From assembly GCA_024741835.1 (NCBI GenBank), contig JAENRP010000154.1, positions 36,719 to 100,718 of the forward strand: a DNA stretch of 64,000 nt, read 5' to 3'. Positions 1 through 10,028 of the stretch are shown here, in pieces (within the stretch, counting starts at the first letter, position 1; every line of letters starts with the position of its first letter). The notes below the pieces were generated by a model. That model was not told where the DNA came from. It saw only the letters and a list, made by a program, of their open reading frames with translations, and searched no databases. The translations under genes were made by a program, and so were the position numbers. Source of the DNA: Diplocarpon mali (taxonomy: Eukaryota > Ascomycota > Leotiomycetes > Helotiales > Drepanopezizaceae).

Positions 1-775
1 TATTGCGCCCGTCAGGCCCGACAGCTGTGTGAGAGCTGACGAAGCGGTGTTAAAGTGGTCCTCTGCACCATGAGCTACAACGCCAGGCGATATGCCGAGA
101 TAGGGCGTGTCGAAAGCTAGTACGCCGGCTATGTAGGGGAACATGAGCGAGTTGATAGAGGGGTCCTGGCCTTGGGGTTTGTCGGCAGAGGATTTCGAGG
201 AGGGCCGCGAGATCGTGAGATCGGAGGTAATGGCTAGGAGAGTATCTGCGGCGACTATGCCGCCCATGGAGTGTCCGATTAAAATTGTGTGAACCGAGGG
301 ATCGACGGTGGGTGAGGGGGTCGAGGAGGAGACTTCGATATCTATTACTTTCTCCAGCAGCCTGACGAGTGTAAGCTTCTCCTACATTTTGGAAGTTTCT
401 GTACAACTGTAGCCCAGATTCCGGTTGTCCTGAACCAGGCTCAATGTATGAATTCGAGTTAAAACAAGATTGAACTCGACCCAGACGTTTACCCCGGCCC
501 CGCACTTGACTGAAACATATCACCTACCAATCTCTAAACCGACTTACGCACTCCGCCAAATCGCCCCTCGTCTCGAACTTCGGATACACGATGGCTTTCA
601 CTTCAACTTTGGGCAAAGCATGGCCTACCAGAGCCCGTAGATGCTCGGGGAAGCCTCCGAAAGTATCATCCCCTCCCTACCGATGATCAGGATTGTTATT
701 CTGGCCAGAACGAGAAGATTTGTGAGGTCTTACCTTGAAGCCGTGGATAAAGCACAGCAGCAGTGTCTTCTTCAT
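1..775 (-). CDS. alpha/beta hydrolase (DUF676/lipase-like), 3' end cut by window edge
   Basis: Three exons are visible on the minus strand: 775-734, 676-528 and 361 to beyond position 1. The start is the ATG at 775, which opens with a short hydrophobic stretch ending in the HGF oxyanion-hole motif (FIHGFKGG). Exon 3 carries the nucleophile elbow GHSMGG, with the serine as likely nucleophile, followed by AADTLLA. Splicing gives an unbroken frame (phase 0 at intron 1, a split Trp codon at intron 2). These motifs define a serine alpha/beta hydrolase; the order HGFxGG then GHSMGG is typical of fungal DUF676-like lipase/esterase proteins. The acid and His of the triad lie outside the window. Substrate and location are not evident; no clear signal peptide is seen. 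Confidence 0.8.
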
Positions 776-1347
776 CGCGAATGTATCATGGCGTACGACT
801 TATGAACAGGTAGATATGGCACGCTCGCGTGTTGCCGTTCCATTCTACAGAGCTGCGTAGGTAAGCTTCTGGAGGCGGGAAGTGGGCGGAAGGGGCTGCG
901 CTGATTGGGTAATTCCGGGACTAGCGCAGGTGGAGTGGAGCATCATGCCTCTTTTTTCTGGAAGCTTGTTACAGCCTGGATCTTCGAGGCGTCGAGTTAC
1001 GTTACGCTCCAGTATCCTGCTCACATGAACCGTGCATCTCATATAATGACTCCTTTACCTGTCCAGCTTGTGATGATGCTTTGCTCTTCTGTCTATTTCT
1101 GCGCTTTGCGCATTCGTAAGCTTGCTTCAAAGATGTGTTGCTCCTTCCAGCGTGTTTGTATTGCAGCTGTCTGGGAATCATTGCTCGAGGCTATATGCGA
1201 GGCTATACAAAGCTACCAACAGGTACCTATGCCTATGCCTACCTCTTGCTCTTCTGTACTTCTCTTTTGAAGCAGTTTCGACTCTCACCGTACCATCTCA
1301 TCACTTCACGCCTCAGCCACGCTCTTTACCTCCTCGCACGCGCGCAC
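776..1347. other. intergenic, divergent promoter region
   Basis: This lies between the divergent hydrolase (minus) and DUF7730 (plus) genes. A reading frame open from 1135 runs in frame into the downstream gene, so the true start of that gene could be upstream of the ATG I chose. No recognised motif. Confidence 0.4.
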
Positions 1348-2393
1348 ATGGCTCGAGACAAAGAACATAGACCCGCAGGTCTTACTGGGAAGGCCGTGTT
1401 TGGTTTCCTTAGTCTAGTCACAGGGCGTAGCAAAGAAGAGCCATGGGTCTCGAGTCCCGAATCAGACCGCAATCCTCATCGACGATACCCAGACGCAAGA
1501 ATCAAAAGCAATTACCAGCCTCCGCCAATCACCCCCTCTCGCGTCAAGAGACCACGGCCTCTTACTCCTTCCCCTGCAACGAAGAAGCTCTTCTTTCATG
1601 ATGAACAAGAGCAGTCGCCGCTGCTCAAGCTTCCCGACGAAGCGCTGAACTTGATATATCAATATGTTCTGGGCAACCGACTCGTCCACGTTGTAAGACT
1701 GAACAGTGGGCTGCTCAGTCACACGGTGTGTCGGGTCAGAGACCCAAATCTCCATGAGCAGCGCCATGAGAAGTGCCATGAGCAGCGATGCCGAGGTCTC
1801 AAGCTCCCTACCGGTTTCCACATCAAACCTCCCATGGAGCAAGAGAACCTCCTCCCCCTTCTCCAAACATGCCGAAAAATGTAAGGCCATTTCTTGCTTC
1901 ACTCTCGTCTCCCCAAATACTAGATGATTTTCGAAACTCAAAGCATTACAGTTACTCCTCGGCAATTCACATCCTCTACAGTACCAACATCTTCGACTTC
2001 GACAGCATAGAAAATCCCATTCGACTATCCACGACCCTCCTCCCGCACCGCTTCGACAGCCTCCAACGGCTCTCTCTCGATCTCCGTTTCTGCACTTCCT
2101 CGCGCCACAGTCAAGGTACACCTGCCAACGACTGCGCGCGCTGGGAGCGGCTGTGGCGCGTGATCGGGAGTATGAAAGGGTTGCAGGAGGCCTGGGTCAG
2201 GATTGAGTGGCAAAAGGACGATGTGGGGTTAGTGAAGGAGAGAATGTGGTTGGACGAGTTGAGCATGGTACAGAGGTTGAGGACGTTTGTCGTGGAGTTA
2301 CCCGGGCTGAAGAAACATGAGGTTCTTATTGATGAGGGGTTCAGGAGGTTGAATGGCGAGTGGGGGTTCGTCGTTACAAGGAGAAGTATGTGA
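1348..2393 (+). CDS. DUF7730-type fungal protein of unknown function
   Basis: Two exons, 1348-1880 and 1952-2393, give 324 residues. The intron starts GTAAGG and ends ACAG and joins the motif LLQTCRK to IYSSAIHILYSTNIFDF. That combination (LP-E-LN-IY early, then LLQTCR-IY-EA-ILYS-N-FDF) is the hallmark of the fungal DUF7730 family, often found near F-box-like leucine-rich proteins. The N-terminal 90 residues are Pro/Arg-rich. The start is uncertain because the frame stays open back to 1135; I chose the ATG that opens MARDKEH. Function is unknown; a protein-interaction role is sometimes assumed for the family but nothing here shows it. Confidence 0.7.
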
Positions 2394-2855
2394 GTCGGAA
2401 TGAGATTATGTCAAGAGGGGTAGACGTCTCGTTCGCGGGAAATCCTAGGTTCTGGGCTTCTGATTTCATAACGTCTCTCAATCTAGCCTTGAAAACTTCT
2501 CGAAACACCTTTGAAGGAGAAGCGGGAAGTAACATGGACAGTTTGGAAATCAGGAACATCTGGTTTTTAAGTCAATGCAATCTGAGTCGGACTGAAGTAT
2601 CAATGCAGCGTCGAGGACCGGTCAGTCGCACCTGAGAAGTTAGGCACAGATTTAGCTTCGCATGCGCATCATTCTTTAGGCGGGTTGCAGGTTCAGAAGT
2701 GGCTCTTCATTCCATGTTCGTATATCATACCCCATTTCGAATTGCCCCCCAATTCCATGCAGTATCAGCACAGCCCATGCAACCTCTAGTATCCGACTCT
2801 AATACAAGGCGAGAAGAAGACAAACAGAGCTGACAAGAAAACAACGCACGGTCAT
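2394..2855. other. intergenic, convergent 3' ends
   Basis: This holds the 3' flanks of the convergent DUF7730 and HET-C genes. A short open frame at 2360-2635 has no recognisable content and is probably chance. Confidence 0.4.
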
Positions 2856-5667
2856 CTAATAACCACCGCTATTGTACCCACTTCCCGGGTAGCCTCCACC
2901 ACCATAAGGCGGCTGCTGCTGCTGCTGTTGAGAGGGGTATTGTTTGCCATACGGTGGTTGTGGTGGGCCCCCTTGCCACCGTGGTGGACCTGGTGGGTAG
3001 AAATTGTCGGGTCCTGGAGGAGGTGGGCCTTGATCGTAGCCACCTGGACCCCCATAAGAAGGCTGCTGATGATCAGGTGGGTAGGGAGCACTAGAAGGTG
3101 GGTACGGGGTTGGATAAGGAGATGGCCTTGCAGGCGGGAATGGAGGCTGTTGATAAGTTGCTTGCTGTGGTTGTCGTTGGTAGGGCGAGTTGTAATTGTA
3201 TTCTTCAGGTTGGGGCTGCTGGTAGCTTCCTGGAGGTGGACCGCTGTTGTAACCACCCGGCAGGGAGTTAGGGTTCGGATAGCCGCCTGGGGAAGAGATT
3301 GGACGGTCGTAGCTGGAGCTGCCTGGACGGACGTCGTTTGCGTACCCAAAGTTGGAGAATTGTTGAGTCATGCCTGTAGTATTTTGTGGCGATGGTGACG
3401 TGTATGCCAATGCTGCGCGGCCGTCCCTACCTTCCATGGCGCCAAGATCACGGCTGCGGATTTCTGTCCAGATACTTCCTGACGTCTTTCCGTGGCCGCC
3501 GAGAGCACCGTGGTCATGGACATGATCCAAGCCTCTGGATCCAGAGCCAGCGTCGCCCGAGGCCTTGTGGTTGTGGCCCGCTCTGACGGATGCTGAGCTG
3601 AGGATGTGGTTCAGTTGTCCGCGGTCTGGTTGCTCGTCTACCCATTTCCGGACGGTGTTGAACATGTTTCTGTGGATTTCACATTGCTCGTCGCGGAGGG
3701 CGGGATGATGGAAGGTACGGAGAATATCACGCATGACTTCGTCGGTCATGATACCTGGGTTCTCCCAAGCGTACAAAACTCGGCTAATTGCCGTGTTAAC
3801 AGTGATCAAGGATTGATGTGCACCGAAATAGACTTACGGGGTGACATATTGGAGGATCGTTGTTGCAACACGGCCTGCACAGCCGTTAAGCCTGTTTGAA
3901 AAGTGGTCTTTGGAAAGCATGGAATGAGTCGGGTTGGTACAGTGAGGGTCGTTCCATGGCTCAAATTGCTGCTTAGCACTGAAAAGATATGGTCAGCGAA
4001 TGGGATGGCAGCAAAATGGATATCGCGACGTGCCTTGCATCTAATACTGTCGACGAGCCCTCCTTCAGAGACTGTGAAACCGCATCAATGATCGGTCTGA
4101 TGAACGGCGCAAGCAGCGACAGGATGAACACAGTGAGTGTCTCGCTGATCTTCTCAACCAAAGACTCCAAACCGGGAATCTTGGCAATGGTAGCACTGAT
4201 TGCTTTTACAACCTTGTCTCTGAATTCCAAGATGGGGTAAATCCGCTTTGCAGTCTTAACGGGATCGAAGCTCTCGCTCATACCAGGAACCTCGTTGCCG
4301 GTGTGTCCCAGATGGGCACCAGGAGGACCTGCAAACGACGTCTGGACACTGCTTCTTGCAAGTGTGTTCTTATACTCCTGCTCAGCTGATTGCTCTTGCA
4401 GGCTTCTTGCAGTCGAGGCAAGGCTTCCACCCATTCCTGGAACTTGAGAAAGCAAGCTGATCAAGTTGGAAGCGCCGGCTCCTGAGCCGAAAAGACCACG
4501 CTGACCTGGACCGCCTCCAGCTTGGGCCTGTTCGGCTCCTTTAAGAGCAAGATCCATCTCCTCAACTTCCGTCTGGGTGAAGTGGTCTGTGGCTTCTCCG
4601 AGAACCGAGTGAAGGAAGTCAACAGCACCGAAAGTGCCAGTCACGAGAGGGTATATCTGATAACCTCGAATATTGATTGCAGTAGCAGATCCGGTGTGAG
4701 GGAAGACATCTCGATAGCCCAACTCACGAAGCGCTAGTTCACAGTAGTTGGTGTGGGCACCAAAATCTTCCATACAATGCAGGGCTTGTCCGAGGCACCG
4801 GAGAGCCTCGCATAGATCAGCTTCTTTACCCTTGGAGTTACCCGAGCCGTTTGTGTATATTCTGCCGAAGTGGATGCTTCTTTCAAGACTAAACTTGACA
4901 TAACCTGTGCTGGTGGCATATTGACCGCCATTTTCATTTGCTATGTAGCTGGGACTCAAACGTCAGTCATTGGACCAGATATTGAGGCCTGGCCTGCAGA
5001 ATAAATTCGGATAAATAGTTGCCAGTCTACTCACTTCTTCATTCCGGTGTTCATATCAACTTCAAGTTCAATGGGGTCAACTGGTCCTCTGAGTCGAGGG
5101 TCATACTGTCTCGCATCCTTGTCATCGGCGTAGCCCTTCGGGTTGTCGATGTGTTCCTCTGGACGATAGACACCGAGACGTTCCTCGGTAACTTCGAATT
5201 CTTCAGTCGCATAGCCGAAAGACAAGAAACTGAGAACCCACACCTGGAATGCTTTAGTTCAGTATATGACTGATAGGGCGAGCGGCTTGACACACCAAGA
5301 TGCGAATCGTCGGGGCCGATACGCCTTTCAAGCTGCCAACATCTACGGCCTGAGAGTAGTCACGAAGCCAGTTACCAAAATAAACACGCTTAACCATCAT
5401 GGAAGTCCATTTATGACCCCTGATAAATGCCAAGCTCTTGAGCATATCCTCGATATCTAAGGTTTGTCAATTTTGAAAGTAACGAGATACCTCTAGGGTG
5501 AGAAAGAACATTAGATAATACATACCTCCATGGCGAAAGTTGCTTCCCTCAATTTGAGCAATCGAAGGGATATTTCCAGCGCCGAAGGCAGCAGCAGGAG
5601 TAGCAAAGACCAAAAGCAACAAGCAAGAGAGAAGGATCATAGACGACAAGCTCATAGAGTGCGCCAT
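2856..5667 (-). CDS. het-C: HET-C heterokaryon incompatibility family protein
   Basis: Six exons on the minus strand (5667-5526, 5456-5296, 5243-5035, 4948-4034, 3978-3838, 3783-2856) give 831 residues. Residues 1-27 form a signal peptide ending TPAAA before FGAGNI. Family landmarks follow in order: VYFGNWLRDYSQAVDVG, the RPEEHIDNPKGYAD block, LHCMEDFGAHTNYCELAL, VTGTFGAVDFLHS, then SAKQQFEPW and HSMLSKDHFSN. The region after about residue 590 is low complexity, rich in Pro, Gln, Tyr and Gly and ending in a Gly/Tyr tail, where the Neurospora protein is glycine-rich. Intron 4 (4033-3979) needs a GC donor (AAG|GCACGT) to keep the frame. HET-C acts in nonself recognition during hyphal fusion in Neurospora, probably at the membrane; whether this copy is polymorphic is unknown. 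Confidence 0.93.
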
Positions 5668-6359
5668 TTCGAATGCAGGTATTCAATGTTTTGCTGTTGT
5701 TGGTGGAAGAACTCAAAAACAAACTTAATTTGACGACGACAGAGAGATGCAGATGCGGTGGGGTAGCGGGGCTCGAGTGCTCGAGTAGGTGAATTGTCGC
5801 ACCCTACCCTGCCTTAATATCGTTCAAAAGCTGGCGCGGAATGGTAGATCGATGCCGACGGAGAAGGTGAATATTCTCTAGAGGCCGTGCCTTGTGGTTG
5901 TGATGGCTACCTGAGCTCAAAAAAAATGGGCCTGACGAGTTTGCTGAGTTGCTGAGTTGCCGACCCGCAAAAAGCGTCACGTTTTGATTACCTTAACCAC
6001 AGTGGGTGGATACCAGGCAATACTGGATGGACTCCGCCATCCTTGTAGATTTAAGTGGTCGTGGCAATCGCAACTTTTTGGGCCGAATTTCCCGACTGAA
6101 GTGTCTCCTGGTCAGATTAATCCTAGCTGGCGCGTCCATTTCATTTATCTCTCCTCCGGCTTCAGACATCTATCTTTCCTCCCACCTTCTCGTTCTTCTG
6201 TGCTTCCCAAGTCGCGGTCGTTTCCTCCTGACTCCTTTCCCCTGACCGGACATTTCCTCGCCTCTCCTGGACCGATCGTGCATCGGTCGCATCTTACTTG
6301 TGCTTGGACCCGAATCATCGCGATACTCCTTTTTAGGAGGGCAATCAAAAACCGCTGCC
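5668..6359. promoter_or_regulatory. divergent intergenic region between het-C and SCS7-like gene
   Basis: About 690 bases between two divergent start codons. It holds a short direct repeat of GCTGAGTTG near 5941-5962 and a pyrimidine-rich tract near 6145-6250 just upstream of the hydroxylase. Pyrimidine-rich 5' leaders are common at fungal promoters. No factor site is identified. Confidence 0.45.
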
Positions 6360-7584
6360 ATGTCTCCTTCACGCACGCTCCCGACATTTTTGCAGAGTGA
6401 GGTCGCGGCGCACAACACCACGGAGAGCTGCTATGTTACCATGGGCACCCGTGTTTTTGATATCACAGACTTCCTCGACAGTCATCCAGGCGGGGAAGAA
6501 CTCATCTTGGAGTATGGTGGCAAGGACGTTACGGCTATCCTGAAAGATCAGGACTCGCACACCCATTCGGATGCGGCATACGAAGTTATGGACGACTCTC
6601 TCATTGGGTTTGTCGCGACGCAGAAAGCGATAGACGTCGCTGTTAAGAGCCAGCAGCCAGACAAGATGCTACCTCTACCGACGAAAGATGGTATGAAGGA
6701 GGAGGTTGAGGCCGGCTGCGCCCCCGACAGAATTCCAGTCTTCCAAGCTACCGGGATGTCCTCTGCAGAAGATCTTTCAAAGGAGACGGACCCTACCAGC
6801 GATTACAAAACCCATAAATTCCTCGATCTCAACAAACCTCTGCTAATGCAAGTTTGGTTTGGCGGGTTCAGTAAAGAATTTTACCTCGAGCAAGTCCATC
6901 GGCCACGCCATTACAAAGGGGGAGAGTCTGCACCATTATTCGGCAATTTTCTTGAGCCCCTCTCCAAAACCGCATGGTGGATCGTGCCCACGCTCTGGCT
7001 TCCAGCTGTAGCGTATGGAACATACATCGCGTCGAAGGGCTTTACAAGCAGTGCCGCAGAGGCGGCCTATTGGCTGTTCGGACTGTTCTTGTGGACTCTG
7101 ATAGAATATATTCTGCACAGATTCTTGTTTCATCTCGATAAGTAGGTCCTCACAAACATACCTTCAATTTCCAGCTCTGAACTACATCAGGTGGCTCCCC
7201 GACAATCGAGTTGCACTCACCCTCCACTTTTTACTTCACGGCATCCACCATTATCTTCCGATGGACAAGCTCAGACTTGTCATGCCACCGACACTTTTTA
7301 TCGCACTTGCTTTGCCCTTTTGGAAGCTTGCACACGTCGTCTTCTATTGGGACTGGTCTATAGCTACCGCAGTCTTCTGTGGTGGAATTTTCGGATACAT
7401 CTGCTACGACTTGACGCATTACTTCCTTCATCACCGAAATCTGCCTGCGTACTGGAGAGAATTGAAGAAGTACCACTTGCAGCATCATTTCATGGATTAC
7501 GAGAGTGGGTTTGGGGTTACAAGCAGGTTCTGGGACGATATCTTCGGAACACCGCTTGCACCACCGCCGATAAAAACATTGTAA
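6360..7584 (+). CDS. SCS7: cytochrome b5/fatty acid 2-hydroxylase (sphingolipid alpha-hydroxylase)
   Basis: Two exons (6360-7141, 7191-7584) give 391 residues. Residues 10-95 form a cytochrome b5 domain with heme-ligand motif DSHPGGEE and a second histidine in the HTHSDAAY segment. The C-terminal half is a membrane-bound fatty acid hydroxylase with clustered histidines of a di-metal centre: HRFLFH, HFLLHGIHH, HYFLHHR and YHLQHHF. Hydrophobic spans flank these clusters. The intron joins FHLDK to WLPDNRVAL, matching the family. The enzyme adds a hydroxyl at C2 of the very long acyl chain of ceramides in the ER. Length fits yeast Scs7 (384). The ATG at 6360 sits just before the b5 domain, as in relatives. 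Confidence 0.95.
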
Positions 7585-8057
7585 GATGTTTATAGGAATG
7601 CTATGGAAGGAAATAGTGCTTGAGCGACGATATTATGAACTGAGAAACGGTAGACTGGAATTGAATCATCCATGCTGAGGCGTCTGGTGATTTTGGAAAG
7701 AGTATTATTCGGCCACTCAAGTTGTAAATAACGGGCTTAAAACTTTAACACCTAATAATAAGTTTCAATCCAAGAGAATCTGTTAAAATGCGCAGGTTCC
7801 ATTTGTACATCGGCTAAACGCTAGGCCAGAAACAATGTAGCGCAGGGCCACTAGGCGCCAAGCGAAACTGCCAGTCCGCCACCTCAAATCTTTCTCATCA
7901 GCCAGATGTCCATTAGATATCCTATTAATTAGGTAATTACTCACACATAACTTGACGTCGATATTCACAACCGAGGAACTTACAAAGCCTCTGATTGGCC
8001 TTTAGTAGTCGATACAGTACATCTCTCTCAACTGGAGGAACTATACTATTCAATATC
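7585..8057. other. intergenic
   Basis: 473 bases between SCS7-like and the SR-protein gene. An upstream in-frame ATG at 7995 would add 21 residues to the splicing factor; the ATG at 8058 ([11 protein letters not shown]) is preferred because it opens the conserved N-terminus. Confidence 0.4.
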
Positions 8058-10028
8058 ATGTCAGCCCTTGATGTGGAGGCACTCCTCGACTCGACCGCGA
8101 ATGGAGCATCATCAGATCAAAATAGATCTACGAGAACCAGGGACTTAGATGATCGCCATAAGAACGATCGTAACGATCGACGTGATCGAGAGCGTACTCG
8201 TGAAGGGAGCAGGGACCGAGATCGCGATCGCAAACGCAGAGAGCGTAGCAGGACTCGGAGAGAAGCCAACGGAGACAAGGAGTTAATTGGAACACCTACC
8301 AGTGAGCATGGCAGTGCCCCAGGAAGTGTTAAGAGTAGGCGCAGAAGTCGAAGCCGTGAAGAAGACCGTCGACACTCACGCCGCCACAGAGACAGCCCCG
8401 ATGATGGAGGTCGTAGAGATGGTGATTTCTACAGAGGCAGTGGCCGTATTCGCTCGCGCTCGAGAAGTCCGAATAGATACTATCGTCCTCGAGGAGACCG
8501 ACGTGAACGAGATGAACCGGAGGGTGGCACGCCAAGAGAAGACCGTCGAAATAGAAATGAGGGACGCCGAGCAAGTAGAAGCCCAAAGAGAGAGAGCACA
8601 CCCCCGTTGACTGAAGACGAGCGTGATCGCCGCACAGTCTTCGTCCAACAACTTGCTGCTCGTCTTAGGACTAAAGAACTGATAGCTTTTTTCGAGAAAG
8701 TTGGTCCTGTGAAGGAGGCTCAGATTGTGAAGGATAGGGTCAGTGGTAGATCCAAAGGGCATGTTATAACCTCGCAATTCGGCTTTTACCCGCTAACTGA
8801 TCATCCTCAGTGTTGGCTACGTTGAGTTTAAGAACGAAGAATCGGTCCCTGCTGCTATTCAACTCACGGGTCAAAAGCTCCTAGGAATTCCAATTATTGC
8901 CCAGCTTACCGAAGCCGAGAAGAATCGTCAAGTCCGCAACCCTGAAGCAACCACCAGTAACCCGAACCAGGTCCCTTTTCATCGACTCTATGTGGGTAAT
9001 ATCCATTTCAGCATCACTGAAAGCGATTTACAGAATGTTTTTGAACCTTTTGGAGAACTCGAGTTCGTCCAACTGCAGAAGGAAGAGCAAGGTCGCAGTC
9101 GAGGCTATGGATTCGTCCAGTATGCTCCCTCCATGCAACTTTGCAGACACCCTATGCTGACATTCCGCAGGTTCCGAGACCCTGGCCAGGCTCGCGAAGC
9201 TTTGGAGAAGATGAATGGGTTTGATCTCGCTGGTCGACCCATTCGGGTTGGTCTTGGCAACGATAAGTTTACTCCTGAGTCTACCGCCAGTCTTCTGCAG
9301 AGATTCCAGGGACAGAGCCATCAGCAACAATTCCAGGGTTCCGCATTTTCAGGTGCTGGCGGACGTGGCCCGCAAGCAGCCGGTGGAAGCAACTTTGATC
9401 GCGCTGGTGGTCGTGATAATGACAAAAGCTCTGGTGGTGCTAGTGCCTTGGATGATACGGATGTTGGCGGCGTAAACTTCAACAACTATAGTAGAGATGC
9501 ATTGATGAGGAAACTTGCCAGAACTGATGAGCCGGCTCCCGTCACCACAGGCCGCGACGAAAGAAGAGAAGTTACAAAGCCGAAGACTGAGGCTAAGGCA
9601 TTGCCAGTGAATGTCAATATGGCCAGCAGATGTGTTGTGCTCAAGAACATGTTTGACCCTGCAGAGCACGTCCCTCCCCTCGAAGCACTTGAAAAAGTAA
9701 TGCTGACAATTTTTACAGAGAAGAAGGTGATACTTGGGAAAAGGAATTGGAAGATGACGTTCGCGCAGAGGCAGAAGAGAAATATGGCCATGTTGTTCAC
9801 ATTTCTCTAGATCCAAACTCCCAGGGCGATATATATCTGAAGTTCGACCGGGTTCAAGGAGGAGAGAATGCTATCAAGGGTCTCAATGGCAGGTATTTTG
9901 GCGGACGGATGATTAGTGCTACACCTGTCGTGGACGCAGTCTACAGCAGTTTGTTCTCTCGCACGTATGTTACAATCCCCACATGTTTGCTTGATGCCTT
10001 GCAATCTGGGTTTTCAAGACAGTCTTAG
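8058..10028 (+). CDS. RSD1: RBM39/Rsd1-type SR splicing factor
   Basis: Five exons (8058-8758, 8811-9119, 9171-9665, 9719-9964, 10019-10028) give 586 residues. An Arg/Ser/Asp/Glu-rich domain fills residues 25-195. RRM1 follows with RNP2 VFVQQL and RNP1 KGVGYVEF, then RRM2 with RLYVGNI and RGYGFVQF, a Gly-rich linker, and a C-terminal UHM-like RRM (VLKNMFDP ... GDIYLKF). Introns 1 and 2 interrupt the two RNP1 motifs. Introns 1 (8759-8810) and 3 (9666-9718) need GC donors (GG|GCATGT and GA|GCACGT). The last exon is only 10 nt, and intron 4 is 54 nt without a stop, so a retained form ends at the same codon. The protein is expected to bind U2AF/SF3b in early spliceosomes in the nucleus. Confidence 0.93.

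Noticed and set aside
2928..3398. Trp/Arg-rich plus-strand frame across the HET-C tail
   Set aside because: It is the reverse reading of Pro/Gln/Gly-rich repeats; composition is not protein-like.
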